Positions 10,238 through 21,788 of a stretch of DNA of 64,000 bases are shown here, one piece after another; within the stretch, counting starts at the first letter, position 1; every line of letters starts with the position of its first letter. The position numbers and the translations under genes are program-made. The stretch spans positions 62,001 to 126,000 of the forward strand of contig NZ_ARQK01000061.1 in NCBI RefSeq assembly GCF_000385215.1, in the 5' to 3' direction. The notes below the pieces were generated by a model. The model was not told the DNA's origin. It did no database searches and saw only the letters and a list, made by a program, of their open reading frames with translations. The DNA is from Thioalkalivibrio thiocyanoxidans ARh2. GTDB taxonomy: Bacteria > Pseudomonadota > Gammaproteobacteria > Ectothiorhodospirales > Ectothiorhodospiraceae.

Positions 10238-10516
10238 TCAGCCCTTGAGCTTCACCAGGCGGCTGACCTGGAAGACGACACAACTGTGCTGGTTGGAGAA
10301 GGGCGTGAACCCTTCAAGGACCGGCCCGACTAGTGTTTCGGGGATCGCAGCGATGATCATGATCAGTACCCAGCCGTTCTCGATAAGGCTCCGGATCCTG
10401 GGCACGCTGTCGATGGCTACGCGTGCGTGTGCCAATGGAGCTCGATGAGGGTCAGCGGGCGAATTGGGGCGTAGTGAGGCAAGCCGTTGCAGAGCACGGT
10501 CTGCGCGGGCAGGCCC
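10238..10516 (-). pseudogene. Decayed dabA 3' end fused to the 3' half of a PII-like gene
   Basis: Read on the minus strand, the first part matches the C-terminus of the intact DabA (LPAQTVLCNGLP against LPAQTVLYDGLP, then after a frameshift APLAHARVAIDSVPRIRSL). At NGWVL the sequence switches directly to the second half of the PII-like protein (IMIIAAIPETLVGPVLEGF and VSRLVKLKG). About 60 codons of dabA and the first two thirds of the PII gene are missing, probably by deletion between short GTNCTG homologies. A further 12-bp deletion removes ISDI near the end. No start or ribosome site is present, so this is a relic of a duplicated dab 3' region. Confidence 0.85.
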
Positions 10517-10652
10517 CGCGCGGCCCGCGCTGGGCGTCCCGTTGGGGCCAACCGCTGAGCGAGACATGCTGAAGACCGCCAGTTTTGCGATGGAACGCTG
10601 GTGGCGACAGCCTGATGGGATTTCGGTAGAGGGACGAAAGCCGGACGGGTGG

Positions 10653-11378
10653 TCAGTGTTTCAGGTGCATCCCGGTGGTGGCGTCAGAGGCCGTTCTTGT
10701 GGGGGGCGATCTTGCCGCCTGTTCGGCAATGACCGACAGCTTGATCCAGCGCCCGATGCTGCGTTCCAGCTCCAGTCTGCCGAGAACCCGAATATCCCTG
10801 CGTTCGATGGCCGGCGCGAGGGGTTGCTGGCCGATCCAGACCGGGCCCATTACCCGCACGGTCGTGGCGATGTACAGGTCGACCTCGAATCCGGGGTCGG
10901 ACTGGCAGAGGTCGACATCATCGTCTTCGATCAGTAGCCACCAGCGTCGAAGTTCGGGCGGTGCGTCGCTGTAGTCGAACTGGACGACGGTTCGCCCAGG
11001 GGGAAGAGCCGCGGTATCGATGCGCCGGCGCATGTCCCACATGAGTACGCCTGCGTCCCAGTCGGGGCCGTCGGCTGCGCTTTCCACCCAGCGCCGCCCC
11101 CACAGGCCCATCGAGATGATCACCGGGCCCAGGGCCTCGCCGGCCTCCGTCAGGCGATAGTCCGCGTGTTCTCGGACTACGACGCCGCTCGCAATCAGGT
11201 CCCGCAGACGGCGGGCCAGCAGTGCACGCGACATCAGCGGCACGCCGCGATGGATCTCGTTGAAACCTGAAGACCCACTGATCAACTCACGCAGAACCAG
11301 CGGGGTCCAGCGCGTTGTCAGGATCTCCGCCGCCTTTGCCACAGGGCAGAACTGACTGTATCCCGTTCGGTCGGTCAT
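10653..11378 (-). CDS. HxlR-family transcriptional regulator
   Basis: A 241-residue DNA-binding protein. The N-terminal 110 residues are a MarR/HxlR winged helix with the signature cysteine (FCPVAKAAEILTTRWTPLVL), the recognition region SRALLARRLRDLIASGVV and the wing YRLTEAGEAL. The C-terminal half, about 120 residues, is an extra domain seen in long HxlR proteins, probably ligand binding (SCP2-like). ATG 11378 has GGAGA upstream; an in-frame ATG at 11405 is less likely. The gene diverges from the exported cupin at 11676, its most likely target. Confidence 0.88.
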   Translation of the reverse strand: MTDRTGYSQFCPVAKAAEILTTRWTPLVLRELISGSSGFNEIHRGVPLMSRALLARRLRDLIASGVVVREHADYRLTEAGEALGPVIISMGLWGRRWVESAADGPDWDAGVLMWDMRRRIDTAALPPGRTVVQFDYSDAPPELRRWWLLIEDDDVDLCQSDPGFEVDLYIATTVRVMGPVWIGQQPLAPAIERRDIRVLGRLELERSIGRWIKLSVIAEQAARSPPTRTASDATTGMHLKH

Positions 11379-11675
11379 GGCGCTTCTCCGCAGCCATTTT
11401 CCCAATTATGGCTCCGCCACCGGGTGTTTTCCGGTTCATTTTCTGAACTAGCGGGGTCGGCCTCCGCTTCGCAATGCTGATCTCACGGCGTGCCTTGTCT
11501 TGCCGTAACCCATCGCAGCCCAAACCAAGGGGAGCCGACGATGACACTCACATGCGAATCGATCGCCAGTCGAGTCCTTCCACATCAAGCCGCACGGAGT
11601 GCGTGTGCGACATACGGCGCCGAGGGTGCCGCTGTCGGGGAGTGCTCGCCCCAAACAGACCCAAAGGAGAATGTC
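11379..11675. promoter_or_regulatory. Divergent control region of the HxlR regulator and cupin genes
   Basis: About 300 bases between two divergent genes that should hold both promoters and the HxlR operator. No clean palindrome stands out. An ATG at 11541 with a strong GGGGAG ribosome site opens a frame that runs without a stop into the cupin gene, so either a short leader is translated or the cupin has an alternative long form. Confidence 0.45.
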
Positions 11676-12245
11676 ATGAACAATCCCGGATTCCTTGCCA
11701 GGACCAGAGCCGCCATATCCCTCACGGCGTTTACGCTGCTGGTGCTCCTGGCCACGCCACTGGCACACGCGGACCCCGATCCGATCACGGCCAAGCCATT
11801 GACCGAACGTCACGCCTTTAGCGGCGAAGTCTCGATGCAGATCACGCAGGAGCTCGACGGTTTGCCCAGGAAGACCTTCGACATTGAAGACGCATCGAAT
11901 GTCAGCGTATTCGAGTTCACCATCCAGCCGGGGGCCGTGTTTCCCTGGCATACCCATCCGGGGACGGTACTCATCATGGTCACGGAAGGTGAATTCGTAT
12001 TCATGTTCGCGGAGGACTGTGTAAGGCGCGAGCTTGAACCCGGCATGGCCCTGGTCGATCCCGGGGACAGTGTGCACACGGCCTACAACCCCAGCCGGGA
12101 TGAGCCCACGGTGGTCATTGCCACGCTGCTTGGGGTCCCGGGAGAGGGTCCGCTCACGATGCCCGTCGACGCGGACGACAACTCTGCACTGGACGAGAAG
12201 TGCGGCATTGAGCGCACGGGCGAAAACCGGCTCCATGGGCACTGA
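11676..12245 (+). CDS. Exported cupin-domain protein
   Basis: A 189-residue periplasmic cupin. A signal peptide ends near LATPLAHAD (about residue 33). The beta-barrel motif 1 is FPWHTHPGTVLIMVTEGEF, with metal-binding His, His and Glu, and motif 2 lies around ELEPGMALVDPGDSVHTAYN with its His. Such single cupins bind a divalent metal and act as small-molecule dioxygenases, isomerases or binding proteins; the substrate is not evident. AAGGAGA precedes ATG 11676. The divergent HxlR regulator suggests induction by a small toxic or aromatic compound, as is usual for that family. Confidence 0.82.
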   Translation: MNNPGFLARTRAAISLTAFTLLVLLATPLAHADPDPITAKPLTERHAFSGEVSMQITQELDGLPRKTFDIEDASNVSVFEFTIQPGAVFPWHTHPGTVLIMVTEGEFVFMFAEDCVRRELEPGMALVDPGDSVHTAYNPSRDEPTVVIATLLGVPGEGPLTMPVDADDNSALDEKCGIERTGENRLHGH

Positions 12246-12328
12246 GGAGGTGATGTTCGGCTACCACGGTCGTGAGGGGGCGTCCGTGGTGGTCGCCGAC
12301 CCGTGTGCTCAAGGCAAGGCGCTCGATC

Positions 12329-12655
12329 TCAGCCCTTGAACTTCACCAGGCGGCTGACCTGGATGTCGGAGATGAAGACAACACCGCTGTGCTGGTTGAA
12401 GAAGGGCGTGAACCCTTCGAGGATCGGTTCGACCAGTTCTTCGGGGATCGCCGCGATGATCATGATCAGGACTTCGTCCTCGTTGAACATCAGGTGCCCC
12501 GAGTGGAAGCCCTGGCTACCCTTGCCGGAGAGATTGCCGATGATGGTGTAGCCCTTGACGCCCGCCCGATCCAGCAGATCGGTGGCAAACGCCTGGTGTT
12601 CGCCTTCGAGAATGATCTCGATCTTCTTCAGTGATTTGAGATTCAGGTCGTTCAT
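12329..12655 (-). CDS. PII-like signalling protein of the DAB carbon-uptake operon
   Basis: A 108-residue PII-fold protein (ferredoxin-like trimer subunit). It begins LKSLKKIEIILEGEHQ, has a short T-loop region around GKGSQGFHSG, and ends with IMIIAAIPEELVEPILEGF. It is of the carboxysome/bicarbonate-associated PII-like class that senses adenine nucleotides and bicarbonate rather than 2-oxoglutarate. Its ATG overlaps the dabA stop as ATGA, so it is translated with dabA and probably gates the transporter according to carbon or energy state. A decayed second copy of its 3' half is at 10238. Confidence 0.87.
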   Translation of the reverse strand: MNDLNLKSLKKIEIILEGEHQAFATDLLDRAGVKGYTIIGNLSGKGSQGFHSGHLMFNEDEVLIMIIAAIPEELVEPILEGFTPFFNQHSGVVFISDIQVSRLVKFKG

Positions 12656-15600
12656 GCGCGGTTTTCCTCCACGGCAGGTCGGTCGGCCGCATCTTGTGTG
12701 GAACGGGGCGGGGGTTCCTCGCACCAGTCGCCGTCGACGAATCGGTACAGCCGGTCGGTTTCCGGGTCGAGGATGACGCACAGTACCCAGCCATTCGCAA
12801 TCAGGCTCCGGACCTTGGGCACGTTTTCAATGGCCCGGCGCGCATGGGAGAGCGGGGCCTCGATCAGGGCCAGCAACCGGATCGGGTCGTGGTAGGGCAG
12901 CCCGTCGTAGAGTACGGTCTGGGCGGGCAGGCCGGTGCGCAGGTCCGAGAGGTTGCCGGTCATGACCCCGACGCGACAGGCGACGTTATGGTAGGCCTTG
13001 CTGCCGGAGCCGTAGCGTTCGTTGTCGACCGCCGAGAAATAGTGCTCCATGTTGATCCACTGGGCGACGATCAGCGGGCCGGTCAGAATGCTTTCCAGCA
13101 GTCGGCCTTTGGGGTCGACGCGATAGTCGTAGGAATGCAGGAACGTGCGGCCCTGCAGGTCGCTCGCCGCGGTCAGGTGTCGCCGGCCGATGATGAAGCC
13201 CGCATTGCGTGCCAGACCCCATTCGGGGCGCACCTGGGCCCAGTCGACCGTGTTGCGTCGTGCCCGCCGAGCGGCCGTTATGGTATCGGGGGCGTCCTCG
13301 AGATCCGGTTCCAGGGTCTGCAGCCGCTCGCGTGCCGTTCGGCGCGTGGCGGCGCGGAGGCCGTTGCGCAGGCGCTCGAGATAGACCAGGTGGCTGGCCG
13401 GCAGCAGGTCGAGGTCATGCAGCCGGATCTCGTCGGATGTGGTGTTGTGCATGGCGGGCAGAAACCAGGCGTCATCGGGGATGTCGATGCCCTGGGTCCG
13501 CAGCCGCCGGCGAACCTCGGGCTTGTTGCCCATGTGTGCGAGCACTCGCGCGCTGACGATACCGTGGCTGCCGCCGCAGGCGCCGCAGTCCAGGGCCGAT
13601 TCGTAGGGGTTGTTGTCCGACTGGCTGCCGTGCCCCGTGAGGATGATGAAACGCGAGAACTGTTCGGTCAGGCCGATGGAGCGGAGCGCCTGGGCGACAA
13701 AGTAGGCCTGCTCTTCGAGGGAAAAGCCGATTCGTCCCAGTCGCTCGAGCTGCATATGGGCATAGGAACGGTTGATCCGATAGTCGTTCCGCAAGGTCGC
13801 GATGAACTCCGACTCCGCACTCTCGCTCAGGCCGAATTCGCGGGCGAAGACGGTCTGTTCGCTGCTGTTTCCCATTGCCGTCTCGCGCAACTCGCGGATC
13901 ATGGAGTCGGTGATCGCTTCGCGCTCGATGTCGAACTGCTGATGAATCGCCTGGACGATGATGACCCGCTGCTGGGCGCGAACCACCGAATCCGCCTGTT
14001 CACGGGTAAGTTTGTCGACCATCAGGCGGGTCGAGGGCTGATCCGACTCGATCTTGTCACGCCATCGGTGGTAGGTCGCCGGCGCGACGGTCTTGCCAAT
14101 CATGTCGAATCCGAACAGCAGACCAATGGCCTCGACGGTGAAATACGGCGACAGCACGGAGTGCTTCAGGTCGTGCAGCAGGTATTCCGCCGAGGAGTAC
14201 AGGTCCAGGTCCAGTTGCTCGGCGCCCGTGGTCACCTCCAGCACGAGGTTTTTCGGTGTGACCACGACCGGGCAGAGGTGATCCTCGCTGCCCTTGCCGA
14301 GCGCGATGAAGCTCACCGGTACCCCGAAGAAGCCGGCAATGCCGTAGGTCTGGTAGTCGCCGATGGTCTCGAGTTGACGCCGGACACGTTCGGAACGCAC
14401 GTCGATGCAGAACAGCAACTGCGCGAACGGGCGTTTTTCGCGCGGCGCGGGCGGGTCGAGTCGCAGGCCGGACAGAACGCTGCGGCGGTAGGTCGCCTCC
14501 ATGGCCTCCAGCCAGACCATACCCTCGTGCCGCTCGAACTCGCCAAGCTGTTCCAGCACGGCGTGAAGCTGTCCGCGCTCGAGCCCGTCAAACAGCGAGG
14601 GGTTCCCGGCGAGCGACGCCAGGGCGTGAAGCGCGCGGGCCTGGTCGCGGCTTTCCGCGCGGCGTTTGGCCGGCAGGTAATGGTCCAGTTGCCGGGCGAT
14701 CTCGGCCGGCCTGCCACGCGCGATGACGTCTTCGACAAGCTCGGCCTGAGTCGGCAGTACGGCTCCGGTGAACAGTTCGTGGCGCAGGTAGGCCTCGCCG
14801 GGTCGCTCGGTCAGGAAGGCCTCGAGCGCCTTGCGGTCACCGGGCAACTTGTGCCGATGGCCATGTTCGCGGATCAGCGACAGCGCGAGCACCAGGCGGA
14901 TGGCCAGGAAATCAATCAGGTCGGCCGGATGTTCGCGTGCCCAGTGATAGTGGCTTGCCGTCGAGCGCCAGCGGATGAAGCCGGCCCAGCCGTGCAGGCG
15001 AGTCAGTTCGTGAACGATCAGATCGGGCCAGGCCTCTTCGGGGATCCCGATCTCGTCCAGGACATGGGCGATGATCGCCTCGGGACTGTCACACTCCGCC
15101 AGGATTTTGTGAGTGTGCTGGCCGCGCAGGAACAGGCGCGGGTGGTGATGGACGACAGTCTTCCACGCGGCGAACAGGCCTTGTTCGCGGCCGGGCATCT
15201 GCCATGCCGACTGACCTTCGTCGAAGTAGTCCAGGCAGATCCTGATCAGTTGTTCGTCCAGCGTGGGCCCGATACGTGTGCCGCACAGCGAATCGAGCGC
15301 CTCGTAGAGCGGCCGCATAGCCGGAAACGCGGCGTGCAGCCGTTTGGCGAGGATCCCGGTATCCGTCGCAGAGGGTGTGTGTTCGCGACCGTTCAGGGCG
15401 GCCGCCACATCGTCGGCATCGGCGAGCGTGCGCGGCGTGATGACCGGATCATGGCATTCGGTCAGCAGCGTGCAGAGCAGGTCGAGCCCGCCGATCGCCC
15501 TAAGGGCCGGGTGGCTCTCAAGAGCGGCATCGACGCGCGCCTCGAGGGTGTCGCGGTCCACGCGGCCCTCGCGGAACAATCGCTGGTAGTCGGCTCGGGG

Positions 15601-15786
15601 CAGGAATCCCCTCCCGTGGAACAGCTCTTCACCGCGCCGGATCGCGTCCGGGAACGGCAAGTCCTCCAGCCCGTGGAGCGGGTTGTGATGGATGAAGGTG
15701 CGCATGGGCCAGAAGTTGGGAATCGGCTCGGCCGCCATGTGCACCATCGAGCGGATCTTGAGCTTGCGTCCGAGGGTCAGCTTCAC
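12652..15786 (-). CDS. dabA: DabA, zinc-dependent inorganic-carbon uptake subunit (DUF2309)
   Basis: A 1044-residue peripheral protein that with DabB converts CO2 to bicarbonate unidirectionally, driven by the cation gradient, and so accumulates inorganic carbon for fixation. The beta-carbonic-anhydrase-like zinc site is intact: Cys460 and Asp462 in LLFCIDVRSE, His719 in ILTGHGSQ and Cys734 in SALDCGACGGSHG. The spacings (2 and 15 residues) equal those of the characterised Halothiobacillus protein. The start is GTG 15786, with GGAGG upstream and a GTGA overlap with the preceding gene. A long antisense frame over the gene is a GC artefact. Confidence 0.96.
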   Translation of the reverse strand: MKLTLGRKLKIRSMVHMAAEPIPNFWPMRTFIHHNPLHGLEDLPFPDAIRRGEELFHGRGFLPRADYQRLFREGRVDRDTLEARVDAALESHPALRAIGGLDLLCTLLTECHDPVITPRTLADADDVAAALNGREHTPSATDTGILAKRLHAAFPAMRPLYEALDSLCGTRIGPTLDEQLIRICLDYFDEGQSAWQMPGREQGLFAAWKTVVHHHPRLFLRGQHTHKILAECDSPEAIIAHVLDEIGIPEEAWPDLIVHELTRLHGWAGFIRWRSTASHYHWAREHPADLIDFLAIRLVLALSLIREHGHRHKLPGDRKALEAFLTERPGEAYLRHELFTGAVLPTQAELVEDVIARGRPAEIARQLDHYLPAKRRAESRDQARALHALASLAGNPSLFDGLERGQLHAVLEQLGEFERHEGMVWLEAMEATYRRSVLSGLRLDPPAPREKRPFAQLLFCIDVRSERVRRQLETIGDYQTYGIAGFFGVPVSFIALGKGSEDHLCPVVVTPKNLVLEVTTGAEQLDLDLYSSAEYLLHDLKHSVLSPYFTVEAIGLLFGFDMIGKTVAPATYHRWRDKIESDQPSTRLMVDKLTREQADSVVRAQQRVIIVQAIHQQFDIEREAITDSMIRELRETAMGNSSEQTVFAREFGLSESAESEFIATLRNDYRINRSYAHMQLERLGRIGFSLEEQAYFVAQALRSIGLTEQFSRFIILTGHGSQSDNNPYESALDCGACGGSHGIVSARVLAHMGNKPEVRRRLRTQGIDIPDDAWFLPAMHNTTSDEIRLHDLDLLPASHLVYLERLRNGLRAATRRTARERLQTLEPDLEDAPDTITAARRARRNTVDWAQVRPEWGLARNAGFIIGRRHLTAASDLQGRTFLHSYDYRVDPKGRLLESILTGPLIVAQWINMEHYFSAVDNERYGSGSKAYHNVACRVGVMTGNLSDLRTGLPAQTVLYDGLPYHDPIRLLALIEAPLSHARRAIENVPKVRSLIANGWVLCVILDPETDRLYRFVDGDWCEEPPPRSTQDAADRPAVEENRA

Positions 15787-16535
15787 GGGACACCTCCAGT
15801 CCACAGCAGTCCGGATACCACCAGCAATGCCACCAGTCCGGCGAAGGCCCATATCGATGTGGCCGGCAGGTCCTTGGCGATGTCACCACTGCGCGGGCCG
15901 AACACCGTTCCTTGCAGCAGTCGCGCTCCTGCCCAGCTCCACAGCAGCCAGGTCAGCAGGACCCCGAGGGCAGCCCCGGGTGTGGCACCACCCAGCAGCG
16001 TCAGCAGAGCGAAGAAGCCGGGGAACAGTGGCAGGGCCATTGCGCAGAGCGTGGCTACCACGATCATGCCCGACAGGCGGGGGAGATCCCGCGCCAGTCC
16101 GCCATGCAGTCCGGTATAGGCGGTCTCCAGCCGTCGAGAAAGCGCATCGCGTACCAGGAGCATCAGCAACGGGGCGGCTGTCATCGCGAGGGCGAAGCCG
16201 ATCACGTCCGTTTCAGCCGGCAGCTGCAAGGCGAACAGCCACACCAGGGGCCAGGTGGAGCTGGCCAGCAAGGCCGCCCAGCGCCCGACGTCGCGGATGG
16301 TCAACAGGCGAAAGGCGTACAAAATCGCACTCAGGGTCGCCCAGACGACAAGCACTCCAGCGAATGGTGCGATATCACCCCACAGGATCAGTGCCACGCC
16401 GAACTGCGGCCAGGCCACGAAAAGCGCCACCTGCACGTAGGTGTTGGTGATGCGCGCAGCCAGCGCATTGAACGCCAGGCTCATCGGGAACAGTGGCAGG
16501 AAGAATGCCGCGACGAGGATCAGCAGAGCGGACAT
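15783..16535 (-). CDS. Half-size antiporter-like membrane protein inserted between dabB and dabA
   Basis: A 250-residue protein with about seven transmembrane segments. The C-terminal half contains LPRLSGMIVVATLCAMALPL followed by a Gly-rich FPGF turn, which resembles the region after TM10 of NuoM/NuoN/MrpD-type proton-pumping subunits. It looks like part of such a subunit rather than a whole one. It starts one base after the dabB stop and its stop overlaps the dabA GTG, so the three are co-translated. I infer it to be a third membrane subunit of this DAB system, perhaps completing a proton path. The assignment to the antiporter fold is inference from sequence style. Confidence 0.7.
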   Translation of the reverse strand: MSALLILVAAFFLPLFPMSLAFNALAARITNTYVQVALFVAWPQFGVALILWGDIAPFAGVLVVWATLSAILYAFRLLTIRDVGRWAALLASSTWPLVWLFALQLPAETDVIGFALAMTAAPLLMLLVRDALSRRLETAYTGLHGGLARDLPRLSGMIVVATLCAMALPLFPGFFALLTLLGGATPGAALGVLLTWLLWSWAGARLLQGTVFGPRSGDIAKDLPATSIWAFAGLVALLVVSGLLWTGGVP

Positions 16536-16536
16536 C

Positions 16537-18219
16537 TCAACCCCACCTCAGCCAGAGATTCAGGCGCCGGGACAGCGCCAGCAGCGAGACCGTCATGCGA
16601 GTGTAGAGCTCGGCGACGTAGAACTCGCGGGAGAACAGCGAGTACAGCGTCAGCCAGGTTCGTCCATGTTCCCTGTCGACCCGCTGGCGGCGGACATGGG
16701 TCAGATAGGCGCCCAGCCACCCGGCCACCATGACCAGCGCCAGCAGCGCGATCAGCACACCGAAGGTGATCTGATCGATGCCTGCCGCGGTATAAAGCGC
16801 TTCGCGGAACTCGGCATCCGGATACAGGAAGCCCTCGAAGCTGTGCCCGACAAAGCTGTAGCCGACCACGATCACCGCGAATGACAGGACGATCAGGGCC
16901 ATCATGCGCAAGGGATTGCCGGTATCCAGCCGGTGCGTGGCGAACAGCACCTGGACGCCCGTGATCCAGCCAAAGAACAGGAGCACGATCGCGCCCTGTT
17001 TCTGGAAAAAGTCCGGGGCCACCCAGTAGTGTGCCAGCACCAGAATCACCAGCGGCACGATCAGCATCGCAGCCCCGATCAACAGCCACGGCAGTCGGGC
17101 CGGGGCCGACTTGCGTTCGACCAGAAAGTCGTAGAGGGGATCGTTGGGCACGCCGTCGTGTTTGCGCGCGGCGCCAATCACCTTGCCGGCACCGAGGAAC
17201 AGGGTTCCCTTGAACAGGCCGTGGGCAATCAGGTGGAAGATCGCCAGCGCGAACGCACCCGCACCGGTCTCCATGATCATGAAGCCCATCTGACCCACGG
17301 TGGAATAGCCCAGCGACTTCTTGATGTCGTTCTGCGCGAGCATCAGCATCGAACCGAGTACCGCCGTGAACAGGCCCACGATGAACAGCAGATGCAGGAC
17401 CTCGCTGCTGTGGACGAATACCGGCGCGAAGCGATTGATGATGATGCCGCCGGCGTTGACGATACCCGCGTGCATCAATGCCGAAACCGGTGTCGGTCCC
17501 TCCATGGAATAGGGCAGCCAGGTGTGCAACGGAAACTGAGCGGATTTGGCAAACGCCGCCAGCGCCACCAGGAAGGCCACGGTTCCGGCGACCGGCAGGT
17601 CCAGGAACGTACGGGCATCCGGCGTCGCTTCGATGCGGGCGAACAGGGTGGGGAAGTCCAGCGCCCCGTAGGCCTGGAACAGCACCATCGCGGCCAGTAC
17701 CAGCGGCAGGTCCCCCAGGCGATAGGTAATGAACGTCCAGAACGCGTAGCGCTGCGCGTTGACGGGTTCGGTGTTGTGCGCCAGCACGAAATAGAGGAAG
17801 ACGCCGATCAGGTGCCAGGCCACCAGCAGGGTGATCAGATCGCCGGCCATGACCATCAGCAGGATCGAGCCGGTCATCAGGTCCAGCAGCATGAAAAAGC
17901 GGGCGTAGCCCGGCTCCTCGATCATGTAGCGGATCGAGTAGATGTGGACCACCAGACTGATGCCGGCGACCACCAGCGCCATGATCGCGCTCAGCGGGTC
18001 GATCTGCAGGCTGCCCAAACCGCCGGCGAGGGCCGCCCATTGGGGCCCTGTGTCGCTGACGATGTAGGCGGTCAGCTGGAATGCAGCCACCAGCACCACG
18101 ACCAGGTTGATGCCGACACTCAGCTGCGCGACGCGCTTGCCCAGCCGGGCACCAGACAAATGGACCAGTAACGCCGAGAGAAAGGGGAGGAGAGGGATCA
18201 GCCACTGCGTCTCGATCAT
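16537..18219 (-). CDS. dabB: DabB, NuoL/MrpA-like membrane subunit of DAB
   Basis: A 560-residue proton-translocating antiporter-family protein (Proton_antipo_M) with about 14 transmembrane segments. Typical motifs are SIRYMIEEPGYARFFMLLDL, AFAKSAQFPLHTWLPYSMEG and GPTPVSALMHAGIVNAGG, and the conserved charged residues of TM5, TM7 and TM8 appear present. It carries the ions that power DabA. ATG 18219 is taken as the start; a GTG at 18231 is also in frame and neither has a strong ribosome site. It is the first gene of the four-gene dab operon. Confidence 0.93.
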   Translation of the reverse strand: MIETQWLIPLLPFLSALLVHLSGARLGKRVAQLSVGINLVVVLVAAFQLTAYIVSDTGPQWAALAGGLGSLQIDPLSAIMALVVAGISLVVHIYSIRYMIEEPGYARFFMLLDLMTGSILLMVMAGDLITLLVAWHLIGVFLYFVLAHNTEPVNAQRYAFWTFITYRLGDLPLVLAAMVLFQAYGALDFPTLFARIEATPDARTFLDLPVAGTVAFLVALAAFAKSAQFPLHTWLPYSMEGPTPVSALMHAGIVNAGGIIINRFAPVFVHSSEVLHLLFIVGLFTAVLGSMLMLAQNDIKKSLGYSTVGQMGFMIMETGAGAFALAIFHLIAHGLFKGTLFLGAGKVIGAARKHDGVPNDPLYDFLVERKSAPARLPWLLIGAAMLIVPLVILVLAHYWVAPDFFQKQGAIVLLFFGWITGVQVLFATHRLDTGNPLRMMALIVLSFAVIVVGYSFVGHSFEGFLYPDAEFREALYTAAGIDQITFGVLIALLALVMVAGWLGAYLTHVRRQRVDREHGRTWLTLYSLFSREFYVAELYTRMTVSLLALSRRLNLWLRWG

Positions 18220-18469
18220 CGTCTTGATCACTCTTGGGGCTGTTGACTGACCGCCGGGGCGTTTACTGCTACTCCCCGGATAATAGGGTAAAGCGGCCCT
18301 CAAACCCACGGGGGTCGGAAGTAGAACAGGAGGCGGATTGCAAAGTCTGGGCTTTCGTCACGGGCGGCCTGACAGTAATGACGCGTGTGCGGCCCCGGAA
18401 CATCCGCACCGTCAGGTGGCTGAACAAGCCGGACACCGCGATCAGGCCTGGAGCCAGCCCGGCGGCCGT
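18220..18469 (-). promoter_or_regulatory. Upstream region of the dab operon
   Basis: 250 bases between the ATPase stop and dabB that must carry the dab promoter. On the minus strand a TATTAT box (about 18282-18287) is the only promoter-like element; the bases 17-18 upstream do not form a good -35. No terminator is evident after the ATPase gene, so read-through from it is possible. Confidence 0.35.
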
Positions 18470-21178
<2,709 letters not shown>

Positions 21179-21392
21179 GTGTATCCCTGATGGGTGGCGG
21201 CTGTGCATTGCTTCCGGTTGTCCTAATCATGCGCCGGGAAAGACGATGTGTCAGGGCTTGTCGATGAACAGGCGCACCCGCGTGTGCCGAAGCATGGCCA
21301 AATGGCATTGGAACAGATCCGTGGAGGGCGGTGAATCGGTGCGCCGAATGCAATGGCTCGACAGGCCGACTGCGGGCACAGACAATGCCGCG

Positions 21393-21788
21393 ATGATCGT
21401 CTGGTGGGAGGGCCTTGTGCTGGTGGGGGCAGGGGGCGCGCTGGGAGGGCTGGCGCGCTTCTGGCTGTCGCAGTGGATTGATAACCGCACCGGAGGCCGT
21501 TTCCCGTGGGGGACGCTGGTCGTGAACGCCTCGGGCGCGCTGCTGATCGGCGTGGTGCTTGGGCTGGTGGCGGACCCCTCCGGAGTGCGCTGGCTCTGGT
21601 TGTTGCTGGTGGTGGGGGTGCTCGGCAGTTTCACCACGGTCTCCTCGTTCAGCCTGCAGACGGTGGGTGTTGCGGAACGCGACGGCTGGCGCCCGGCGAT
21701 CGCCTACGTCCTGCTGACACTGGGCGGTGGGCTGACGCTGGTGTTTGTCGGCCATGTCCTGGGCCGTGCCGCGGGTGGCGCGGGATGA
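21393..21788 (+). CDS. crcB: Fluoride channel subunit CrcB (first copy)
   Basis: A 131-residue Fluc-family protein with four transmembrane segments that lets F- leave the cell. Characteristic motifs are GGALGGLARFWLSQ, GTLVVNASGALLIG (with the pore Asn) and the TM3 break GVLGSFTTVSSFS. The functional channel is a dual-topology dimer. The stop overlaps the next crcB start as ATGA, so the pair may form a heterodimer of opposite topology. No ribosome site is obvious at 21393, and I found no fluoride riboswitch in the 214 bases before it. Confidence 0.9.
   Translation: MIVWWEGLVLVGAGGALGGLARFWLSQWIDNRTGGRFPWGTLVVNASGALLIGVVLGLVADPSGVRWLWLLLVVGVLGSFTTVSSFSLQTVGVAERDGWRPAIAYVLLTLGGGLTLVFVGHVLGRAAGGAG

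Noticed and set aside
12694-16119. Very long plus-strand open frame (over 1,100 codons) opposite dabA
   Set aside because: It mirrors the codon bias of dabA on the other strand, has no ribosome site or recognisable domain, and dabA is certain.
21179-21392. Fluoride riboswitch before crcB
   Set aside because: I looked for the conserved crcB motif blocks and did not find them.
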